Shown piece after piece: positions 7,841 through 14,765 of a stretch of DNA of 18,327 nucleotides. Under the pieces are notes generated by a model. The model saw only the letters and a program-made list of their open reading frames with translations, did not search any database and was not told where the DNA came from. Where the stretch lies: assembly GCA_937901455.1 (NCBI GenBank), contig CALDIA010000198.1, forward strand, positions 1 through 18,327, written 5' to 3'. Made by a program: the position numbers and the translations under genes. Within the stretch, counting starts at the first letter, position 1. Each line of letters starts with the position of its first letter. The stretch is from an uncultured Bacteroidales bacterium. Its GTDB lineage: Bacteria > Bacteroidota > Bacteroidia > Bacteroidales > WCHB1-69.

Positions 7841-9628
7841 ATGAGCAAGAAAATTAGATTCTGTTTAGTATATCGAGACATGTGGCAATCATCGGGCAAA
7901 TACCAGCCGCGTGTGGACCAATTAAAAGAAATAGCACCGGTAATCATCAAGATGGGTTGTTTTGCCCGTGTGGAGACGAATGGCGGTGCTTTTGAGCAGG
8001 TGAACCTGATGTATGGAGAAAACCCTAACCATGCTGTGCGCGAGTGGACGAAGCCATTGCGAGAAGCGGGCATACAAACACAGATGTTGGAGCGTGCGCT
8101 GAACGGTCTTCGCATGTATCCCGTGCCTGCCGATGTGCGTCGTTTAATGTTCAAAGTCAAAAAGGCCCAGGGTGTTGATGTAGTGCGTTCTTTCTGCGGA
8201 TTGAACGATCATCGAAACTTGGAACTTTCCATCAAATATGCCAACGAGTTCGGCCTTATCAGTCAGGCTGCATTGAGCATCACCCACTCACCCGTGCACA
8301 CGATAGAGCACTATCTGTCTATTGTGGACAAGTATGTGGAATATGGTGCCAAGGAGATAGGACTGAAAGACATGGCTGGCATTGGCCGTCCCACTATGCT
8401 GGGGCAGTTGGTGAAAGCCATCAAGGCTAAATACCCGCAGTTGGTCATACAATATCATGGGCATACGGGGCCTGGGCTTTCCATGGCATCCGTGCTGGAG
8501 GTTTGTCGTAACGGAGCCGACATTATTGATGTGGCCATGGAGCCTCTTGCTTGGGGTATGGTTCATCCCGATGTTATCGCTGTGCAGGCCATGTTAAAGG
8601 CTGATGGATTCGATGTGCCCGAAATCGACATGAATGCCTACATGGAGGCACGCGCACTCACGCAGAAGTTTATAGACGATTTCTTGGGCTATTTTATAGA
8701 ACCGAAGAACAAAATTTCCACCTCATTGCTCTTAGGCTGCGGGCTTCCCGGCGGCATGATGGGCTCTATGATGGCTGATCTGAAGGGTGTAAAAGATGCC
8801 ATCAATCTTGCCTTACGGAAAAACGGCCAAAAGGAGATGTCGGAAGATGAGCTTTTGGTAAAATTGTTTGACGAAGTACAGTATGTATGGCCGCGCGTGG
8901 GCACTCCAGGGCTGGTAACCCCATTCAGTCAATACGTAAAGAACATCGCCTTGATGAACATCCTCGCACAAGCACAAGGAGCCCCCCGCTATTCGAAGAT
9001 GGACGACAAGATGTGGGACATGATCTTGGGTCGCTGTGGTCGCCTGCCTGGCACTCTTGCTCCAGAAATCATAGAATTGGCCAAGGAGCACCATTACGAA
9101 TTCTTCGATGGTGTGCCGCAAGACAACTATCCAGACGAGCTGCCTAAATACCGCAAAATGATGGAAGAGCGTGGCTGGGATGTGGGACCTGACGAGGAAG
9201 AGCTCTTTGAGTTAGCCATGCACGAGCGTCAGTATATCGACTACAAAGAGGGTCGTGCCAAAGATAATTTTGAGCGCGAGTTGGCCATAGCCAAGCAAAA
9301 ATCCAATGTCAGAGAGGTTGTCAAGGTGGTGAAGTTGCCGGAAGTTATCCAGGAAGAGATTATTGAAAAGATGAAGAAAGAAGAGCCTGATGCAAAGCCC
9401 ATCATTGCGCCTGTAAGCGGCCAACTGTTTTGGGAATTCGCAGTGGAGGAACAGTCTATGCCAAAGCCTATTGGCAGCCATCTAAAGGAAAACGACATCG
9501 TATGCTTTATTCAGACCTATTATGGTCACGAAGAGGTACGTTCCTGCTATGAGGGGCATCTCATCAAGGCTGTAGTCGGCCAAGGCAAGAAGGTACACCG
9601 CGGTGATGTTGTGGCATTTGTGAAATAA
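7841..9628 (+). CDS. Oxaloacetate decarboxylase alpha/pyruvate carboxylase B-like carboxyltransferase with non-canonical biotin-carrier tail
   Basis: A 595-residue protein, the usual length for oxaloacetate decarboxylase alpha or pyruvate carboxylase subunit B, which move carboxyl groups between oxaloacetate/pyruvate and biotin. The TIM-barrel carboxyltransferase domain (about 1-300) keeps Asp13 and Gln16 in RDMWQS (family RDAHQS), FCGLNDHRN, Lys176 in LKDMAGIGRP (the carboxylatable lysine) and metal ligands His206 and His208 in YHGHTGPG. The PYC/OADA conserved region follows (LPGGMMGSM, YVWPRVGTPGLVTPFSQYVKN). Residues 520-595 have the barrel-sandwich pattern of a biotin carrier (IIAPVSGQL ... 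EGHLIKAVVGQGKKVHRGDVVAFV), but the biotinylation segment E-A-M-K-M reads Q-T-Y-Y-G (558-562), with Tyr561 in the lysine position. It has its own promoter and is followed after 7 nt by a CPBP gene. No beta/gamma pump subunits are nearby. Confidence 0.82.
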   Translation: MSKKIRFCLVYRDMWQSSGKYQPRVDQLKEIAPVIIKMGCFARVETNGGAFEQVNLMYGENPNHAVREWTKPLREAGIQTQMLERALNGLRMYPVPADVRRLMFKVKKAQGVDVVRSFCGLNDHRNLELSIKYANEFGLISQAALSITHSPVHTIEHYLSIVDKYVEYGAKEIGLKDMAGIGRPTMLGQLVKAIKAKYPQLVIQYHGHTGPGLSMASVLEVCRNGADIIDVAMEPLAWGMVHPDVIAVQAMLKADGFDVPEIDMNAYMEARALTQKFIDDFLGYFIEPKNKISTSLLLGCGLPGGMMGSMMADLKGVKDAINLALRKNGQKEMSEDELLVKLFDEVQYVWPRVGTPGLVTPFSQYVKNIALMNILAQAQGAPRYSKMDDKMWDMILGRCGRLPGTLAPEIIELAKEHHYEFFDGVPQDNYPDELPKYRKMMEERGWDVGPDEEELFELAMHERQYIDYKEGRAKDNFERELAIAKQKSNVREVVKVVKLPEVIQEEIIEKMKKEEPDAKPIIAPVSGQLFWEFAVEEQSMPKPIGSHLKENDIVCFIQTYYGHEEVRSCYEGHLIKAVVGQGKKVHRGDVVAFVK

Positions 9629-9635
9629 ATCGGTT

Positions 9636-10517
9636 ATGGAAGGGGCTTTTCTCGCGCAAAAGAGTCGAATTATACAGCTGCTGTATCTTGCGCTTTTCAT
9701 CCTGCTGGGTATTTTCCTATCCAGTGCATTAGGGATGCTTCTGAGCAAACTATGTTACGGTTCGGCTATCATACCCGAGGCGTCGAATCCAGCGGCTGCT
9801 CTGCGCCTTCAGTCTGCCTTATCCTCTATCGGTTCATTTTTAGTGCCATCATTACTATTCTCATACTGTCAGGATCGACGATGGTGGCACTACAACCTTG
9901 CCGATCGCAAGCCGGCCTCGTATTTTATCAATGTCACGATAATTTTGTCTATCATCATTCTGCCCATTGTGGCACTTCTCGCACAATGGAACGAGTCGAT
10001 ACCTTTACCAGAATTGCTGCAAGGGCTGGAGAACGATGCCAATGACATTTTAGAGCAGTTCCTCCAGGAGCACACCTATAAATCGCTTGTCCTAAACATC
10101 TTTGTGCTTGGCTTGATACCAGCCGTGTGTGAAGAGTTTCTCTTTCAAGGCTCCATACAGCCGTTCTTAACTGAGTGGAGCAAGAGGCCGCACTTGGCGA
10201 TTTGGATCACAGCATTCATTTTCAGCGCCATACACCTCCAATTTGCTGGTTTTATCCCACGATTTCTGCTCGGCGCCTATCTTGGCTATCTTTTATATTG
10301 GAGCAAATCTTTGTGGTTGCCCATTCTGGCTCATTTTTTGCACAATGCATTCACCATAATGCTATCATTTTCCTTGGAAGGTCGTGGCATTGACTTAGAC
10401 AATATCAAGTTCACACAAATACATGGGGCCATTCCAATGTTGGCTACCTGTATTGTCGGTACGACCATTGGACTGATTTTCATGTGGAAGACGCAACAGG
10501 GCCAGCCTCGAGAATAG
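9636..10517 (+). CDS. CPBP family intramembrane glutamic endopeptidase
   Basis: A 293-residue polytopic membrane protein with about seven or eight hydrophobic segments and the CPBP (Abi/Rce1-like) motifs in order: EEFLFQG (Glu166-Glu167), FSAIH (Phe196-His200) and HFLHN (His233-Asn237). The common motif 1 is EExxFRG, so the arginine is a glutamine here (Gln171); the catalytic Glu pair and histidines are intact. Such proteins cleave or modify membrane substrates such as prenylated or bacteriocin-like peptides; the bacterial substrates are mostly unknown. The start lies 7 nt after the carboxyltransferase stop, so they are probably co-transcribed, though no functional link is obvious. It converges with the transposase-like gene, 9 nt away. 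Confidence 0.88.
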   Translation: MEGAFLAQKSRIIQLLYLALFILLGIFLSSALGMLLSKLCYGSAIIPEASNPAAALRLQSALSSIGSFLVPSLLFSYCQDRRWWHYNLADRKPASYFINVTIILSIIILPIVALLAQWNESIPLPELLQGLENDANDILEQFLQEHTYKSLVLNIFVLGLIPAVCEEFLFQGSIQPFLTEWSKRPHLAIWITAFIFSAIHLQFAGFIPRFLLGAYLGYLLYWSKSLWLPILAHFLHNAFTIMLSFSLEGRGIDLDNIKFTQIHGAIPMLATCIVGTTIGLIFMWKTQQGQPRE

Positions 10518-10526
10518 AGCATTGCA

Positions 10527-11399
10527 TTAAGTGGCATGCACACATACAAGCCTTAAACGATTATAGGAAATCACCACATTGCATCGTTGCACAAAAACGA
10601 AGAAAGCATGTAACAACGAGAGTTTTCTAGTTTTAAATCGAAATAGAGCTTCTGACACATAGCGTTGGAAATAGTGCTTGCTTATATGATGATGTGTTCC
10701 ACAGAGCATGCCATGAAACTGTTCCCAAAATCCGAGGATGTAAGAAGACGGCATCCCGGGATGAATTGCTTGAGTATCAGGAGAAAATCCATTAACTTTA
10801 TTAACAAATTCCCTCAATTCTTTTCGCTCGTTTTGCAGAAAAACATGTTGGCACATTTTATTATAAGAAGTGATGTCTTGCGGGTTCCTAAGCATTTTAG
10901 CGATATCTGACGGTATATCATATATTGCTGAAGAAGAGCCACGTAAATTAATTCCGTCATCATATACAACATTTGAAAAAACCATTCTGATTTTTTGAGC
11001 CAGATGCCAAGCTGTTTTTTGAGTTATGGAAAGGTCTTTAGCTAATTGAACTGAAGAGATTCCTTTCTTATGGTATATCAAGAGATAGATTGCCAAGAAC
11101 CATTTATTAAGAGGCAATTTGGTGTTTTCAAAAATAGTACCAACTTTCACGGAAAATCTTCTTTTACAGTCGTAGCAAGCAAAACGTTCATTTAGGCGCG
11201 GAGGGATAAAGCAGTGTATGGAACCACAAAACGGGCAAATGGCATTAGCACCCCAACGTACTTGAGCCAGGAAAGTAGCACATTGGGATTCATTATGAAA
11301 TGTATCAAAGAATTTGTTTAGAGAGTGGGTGGAAGAAAAGATAGACGACAATGAGGAAAGTGTTTCGTCTGATGGTTGAAGTATTGGTTTATGAATCAT
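10527..11399 (-). CDS. IS1595-type transposase-derived protein lacking a recognisable DDE core
   Basis: A 290-residue intact reading frame. It has a zinc ribbon (Cys55, Cys58, Cys75, Cys78; CPFCGS ... CYDCKRRF), the IS1595/ISXO2 stretch VGTIFENTKLPLNKWFLAIYLL and a helix-turn-helix KKGISSVQLAKDLSITQKTAWHLAQKIR (about 111-138). The end matches the last part of the family's DDE domain (FWEQFHGMLCGTHHHISKHYFQRY, 224-247). In between, the expected VEVDETYIGGK block and second Asp are not seen, the segment is too short (about 85 residues), and the normally acidic residue before the FW is Leu222. The frame could open at 11483, but ATG 11399 sits just after a good promoter and before MIHKPILQP, so it is preferred. 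Its composition is clearly more AT-rich than its neighbours. It could be a decaying insertion sequence or a co-opted DNA-binding protein. Confidence 0.7.
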   Translation of the reverse strand: MIHKPILQPSDETLSSLSSIFSSTHSLNKFFDTFHNESQCATFLAQVRWGANAICPFCGSIHCFIPPRLNERFACYDCKRRFSVKVGTIFENTKLPLNKWFLAIYLLIYHKKGISSVQLAKDLSITQKTAWHLAQKIRMVFSNVVYDDGINLRGSSSAIYDIPSDIAKMLRNPQDITSYNKMCQHVFLQNERKELREFVNKVNGFSPDTQAIHPGMPSSYILGFWEQFHGMLCGTHHHISKHYFQRYVSEALFRFKTRKLSLLHAFFVFVQRCNVVISYNRLRLVCVHAT

Positions 11400-11439
11400 A
11401 GTTAATAGAGTAAAAGAGTTATAAATCAGATAGAGGTTA

Positions 11440-11470
11440 CAAACATAGTTAAAAAAAATAGATTTGTCAA
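11440..11470 (-). promoter_or_regulatory. Bacteroidetes-type promoter of the transposase-like gene
   Basis: On the minus strand TATGTTTG (11447-11440) fits the -7 consensus TAnnTTTG, and TTG (11470-11468, within TTGAC) lies 20 nt upstream as the -33 element. The leader to the ATG at 11399 would be about 35 nt. This places the start of transcription downstream of the longer reading frame's ATG at 11483 and therefore decides the start. Confidence 0.65.
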
Positions 11471-11498
11471 GGATAAAATTCATTTATATAATAAGCAA

Positions 11499-11514
11499 GT
11501 ATAACCATTTATAC
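11499..11514. repeat. Short palindrome GTATAA-N4-TTATAC
   Basis: Six-base arms GTATAA (11499-11504) and TTATAC (11509-11514) enclose CCAT. It lies about 29 nt upstream of the -33 element of the minus-strand promoter, a position suited to a dimeric regulator. In AT-rich DNA such a palindrome may be chance. Confidence 0.45.
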
Positions 11515-11536
11515 ACCTGTGGTTTATGCATTAAAA

Positions 11537-11671
11537 ATGTCATGATGTATATAATTATACTACACAAATATTCACAATCATTACTAAATCATCACACAAT
11601 ATTTCGCACAAAACCAACATATTAACAACATAACAACTAACGATTTGATGTCAAGATGTATATAATTAAAC
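11537..11671. repeat. Imperfect 24-bp direct repeat in the divergent intergenic region
   Basis: The two copies are 11537-11560 and 11648-11671, and 22 of 24 bases agree. Both begin ATGTCA and contain GATGTATATAATTA; differences are T/A at the seventh base and T/A near the end. They start 111 nt apart, inside about 385 nt of AT-rich non-coding DNA between the transposase-like gene and the GH92 gene. The stretch holds no tRNA and no other gene. The copies may be operators or scars of mobile-element ends. Confidence 0.75.
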
Positions 11672-11709
11672 AGCATCATATAGTTCATTTTCACACCCTC
11701 TATTAATAA

Positions 11710-11741
11710 TTTGTTTTCCCTCCATATTTTTTGTACATTTG
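11710..11741 (+). promoter_or_regulatory. Bacteroidetes-type promoter of the GH92 gene
   Basis: TTTG (11710-11713) and TACATTTG (11734-11741) match the -33 and -7 consensus boxes with a 20-nt spacer, an almost ideal sigma-ABfr promoter. The expected start of transcription is near 11748, leaving a leader of about 38 nt before the ATG at 11786. Confidence 0.75.
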
Positions 11742-11785
11742 CGGCTTTATTATAAATATGGTGTATAATATAATATAGAAGCAAT

Positions 11786-14728
11786 ATGAAACAACAAGTT
11801 ACAAACATCTTCGCGCTCTGCAGTATCATTATCTTCTGCATCTCCATGAGTGCTAACGCACAGTCTGAATATGTTGATCCGTTGGTGGGTACTGCCGGAC
11901 ACGGGCACACATTCCCAGGTGCCATCGTACCCTTCGGCGGCGTGCAGGTAAGCCCTGACACCCGCCTTGACGGCTGGGACGGATGCTCTGGCTACCACTA
12001 CTCCGACAACCGCATCTATGGATTTTCACACACCCACCTGAGCGGCACCGGTTGTAGCGACTACGGAGACATTCTTATCATGCCCTTCTACAAGCAGGCT
12101 TCTGTCAAAAACGACGAATATTCCCAAACATTCTCCCACAAAAACGAAATCGCTCAAGCCGGATTCTACCAAGTAACGCTTGACAACGGTGTTAAGGTTG
12201 AACTCACCGCCAGCGAACATGGCGCCATGCATCGCTACACCTTCCCCAAAAAAGGTGATCGAGGCATCGTCATCGACCTGACCCACCGCGACAAAGTCCT
12301 GGCCTCCGGAATTACCCACCGCGACAATGAATTCTTTGGCTTCCGTCGCTCCAAAGCATGGAATAGCGACCAATATTGTGCCTTCTCCATCGTCCCCTCC
12401 GAACCCGTTCAACGCATCGAGTATTACATTGACGACAAACTAATCAGCGACCACGATGTCCGCGGAGAAAACTGCAAAGCCATTCTCTATTTTGACAAAA
12501 AAGTCAAAAGCGTGACCCTCCATGTAGGCATCTCAGCCGTCGATATTCAAGGAGCCATCAACAACCGTGAGAATATCATGAGCTATTCTTTTGACCAAAT
12601 GAAAGATAAAGCCATCCAAGCGTGGAACAATGAACTTGGCAAAATACAAGTCAACAGCTCCAATCCCGAATATCTTAAGGTATTCTATACAGCCCTTTAT
12701 CACTGCTTCACATCCCCCTACCTCTATACAGATGTGGACGGACGCTACAGAGGTATGGATGGTGAAATACACCAAGTGGATACAGGAAAGAAAGTCTATA
12801 CGGTATTTTCCTTGTGGGACACTTACCGCGCGCTGCACCCACTGTTGAACATTATTGACCAAAAGCGTTCTTCCGATTTTCTGTACACCTTCATGCAAAA
12901 CTACAAACAAGGGGGCATGCTGCCTGTTTGGGAATTGTCCGCATTCGAGACTTGGTGCATGATAGGCTACCATGCCATTCCTGTAATATGGGATGCCTAT
13001 CAAAAAGGCCTCATACCCAAGTCGGAGCAAAAAGCGTTCCTAAATGCCATGGTCAGCAGCGCCAAACTCAATGTACTTGGCAGAACTCCTTTTGCCACCC
13101 ATGGTTTCATCTCAGGTGATGATGACAACGAATCAGTATCCAAAAACCTTGAGTACGCCTTTGATGACTGGTGTATAGCAGAATACGCCAAAGCCATTGG
13201 TGAAAAAGAAATATACGAAGAGTTTATTGTCCGGGCACAGGCTTACAAAAATATTTTGGACGGCAACCACTTCATGCGCGGGCGTTTTAACGGAGGTTTC
13301 CACACACCTTTCGACCCCGCCGAAGTGAACAATTATTTCACCGAAGCCAACAGCTGGCAGTACTCCACCTACGTACCTCAAGATATTCCAGAGTACGTCA
13401 AGATGTTGGGCGGGCCCACCGAAGCACTCCGCTTCTGGAAGGCTCTGTTCAAAGCACCATCCGACATCACAGGACGCCAGCAGTCCGATATCACAGGCAT
13501 GATTGGTCAGTATGCGCACGGCAACGAACCAAGCCACCACGCAGCATACCTTTTCAACTATGTAGGAGCCTACAAATATACTCAACAGTACACTAAGCAA
13601 ATCATGACCGAATTGTACACCTCTAAGCCTGACGGATTGTGTGGCAACGAAGATTGTGGACAAATGTCAGCTTGGTACGTATTCAGCGCCATGGGCTTCT
13701 ATCCTGTATGCCCCGGCAGCAACGAATATGCCATAGGCTTTCCTTTAATGGACAACGTTTCCATCCATTTGGAGAACGGAAAGACCTTCAAAGTGAGCAA
13801 AGACAGCAACAAAAAATACGTCAAAGAGATACTTTACAACAACAAACGCCTCGCCACCCCATTCATCAAATACCAGCAAATCAGTCAAGGGGGCACTTTG
13901 GAATTCAAAATGACCAACAACGAAGAAGAATGCCTGAAATTCAACGATGGTCTGGTGTTACGGACCTCCAACACCATTGATCCAGAGAAACAAATCACCC
14001 CTATCCCGCATATGTCAACCGACAAAGTATCCTTTGCTGATTCAGTGACAGTTGAAATACAGCAATATGCACCCCAAAAAATGCCATTCTATGCCAATGG
14101 TACCAAGATTTATTACACAACTGACGGTTCAGAGCCCACCCTTGACCATGGGACTCTCTACCAAGGTCCGCTCACATTTACCCAAGCTACCACGCTGAAG
14201 GCTATCGCCTACCATCCTGCCACTGGTGTCAGCAAGGTGGTAACCGCTAATTACAAGCCATACTTGAAAGACAAAGTGATTAATTACATCACCAAACCCA
14301 GCGCTCAATATTCAGCGGGCGGCGAGGATGGCCTGATCGATAACGAACGTGGTCCTCTCAACTTCCGTATTGGTGGCTGGCAAGGCTTCCCGGGCGATTT
14401 CGAGGCTGTAATAGACCTTAAGAGTGAAAAACACGTCCAAGAGGTTGGCTTCGGCGCCCTCGAAGATGTACGCCCATGGATCTTTTTCCCAAAAAACGCC
14501 ACAGTCTTCATCTCCAATGACGGCGTTAACTACCGCCCCTTCGGAACCGTGAGTGGTATCGGCTCTAAACGCGATGAAGTGGCTCGCAAACACGACTTCA
14601 TCATCAATGGCAACGACACCGGACGCTATGTGAAAATCCACATCCAAAACTATGGCAAGATGCCCGACTGGCACCTGAGCGCCGGGGAAAATGCATGGCT
14701 GTTCATTGATGAAATCTGGGTGAAATAA
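11786..14728 (+). CDS. Secreted glycoside hydrolase family 92 alpha-mannosidase with CHB_HEX_C and F5/8-type C domains
   Basis: A 980-residue exo-alpha-mannosidase of calcium-dependent family GH92, which trims mannose from N-glycans or yeast mannan. A type I signal peptide (about 1-25, cut after ANA) sends it out of the cytoplasm. The GH92 N-domain begins YVDPLVGTAGHGHTFPGA and SPDTRLDGWDGCSGYHYSD. Active-site motifs are GNEPSHH (Glu581, the expected catalytic acid) and GNEDCGQMSAWYVFSAMGFYP from Gly620, which includes the expected base Asp. A chitobiase/hexosaminidase C-terminal-like module follows (YYTTDGSEP, 776-784), then a discoidin-like domain (about 830-980) ending LFIDEIWVK that may bind sugars. 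It is longer than plain GH92 enzymes (about 750) because of these modules. No SusC/SusD pair or other glycosidase is adjacent. It has its own promoter. Confidence 0.93.
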   Translation: MKQQVTNIFALCSIIIFCISMSANAQSEYVDPLVGTAGHGHTFPGAIVPFGGVQVSPDTRLDGWDGCSGYHYSDNRIYGFSHTHLSGTGCSDYGDILIMPFYKQASVKNDEYSQTFSHKNEIAQAGFYQVTLDNGVKVELTASEHGAMHRYTFPKKGDRGIVIDLTHRDKVLASGITHRDNEFFGFRRSKAWNSDQYCAFSIVPSEPVQRIEYYIDDKLISDHDVRGENCKAILYFDKKVKSVTLHVGISAVDIQGAINNRENIMSYSFDQMKDKAIQAWNNELGKIQVNSSNPEYLKVFYTALYHCFTSPYLYTDVDGRYRGMDGEIHQVDTGKKVYTVFSLWDTYRALHPLLNIIDQKRSSDFLYTFMQNYKQGGMLPVWELSAFETWCMIGYHAIPVIWDAYQKGLIPKSEQKAFLNAMVSSAKLNVLGRTPFATHGFISGDDDNESVSKNLEYAFDDWCIAEYAKAIGEKEIYEEFIVRAQAYKNILDGNHFMRGRFNGGFHTPFDPAEVNNYFTEANSWQYSTYVPQDIPEYVKMLGGPTEALRFWKALFKAPSDITGRQQSDITGMIGQYAHGNEPSHHAAYLFNYVGAYKYTQQYTKQIMTELYTSKPDGLCGNEDCGQMSAWYVFSAMGFYPVCPGSNEYAIGFPLMDNVSIHLENGKTFKVSKDSNKKYVKEILYNNKRLATPFIKYQQISQGGTLEFKMTNNEEECLKFNDGLVLRTSNTIDPEKQITPIPHMSTDKVSFADSVTVEIQQYAPQKMPFYANGTKIYYTTDGSEPTLDHGTLYQGPLTFTQATTLKAIAYHPATGVSKVVTANYKPYLKDKVINYITKPSAQYSAGGEDGLIDNERGPLNFRIGGWQGFPGDFEAVIDLKSEKHVQEVGFGALEDVRPWIFFPKNATVFISNDGVNYRPFGTVSGIGSKRDEVARKHDFIINGNDTGRYVKIHIQNYGKMPDWHLSAGENAWLFIDEIWVK

Positions 14729-14765
14729 CTGTTTGAATAACGAATTCATTAACATCTGATACAAT

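Noticed and set aside
10518..10526. An insertion-sequence end or terminator between the CPBP and transposase-like genes
   Set aside because: Only 9 nt separate the two stops; no inverted repeat matching the other side and no T-tailed hairpin could be found.
11400..11483. The 28-residue N-terminal extension of the transposase-like protein
   Set aside because: The best minus-strand promoter lies within this stretch (11440-11470), downstream of the ATG at 11483, and the extension is AT-rich and unlike the family N-terminus.
12533..13663. Long minus-strand frames (165 and 176 codons) opposite the GH92 gene
   Set aside because: The GH92 frame has clear conserved motifs throughout; the opposite frames show no family resemblance.
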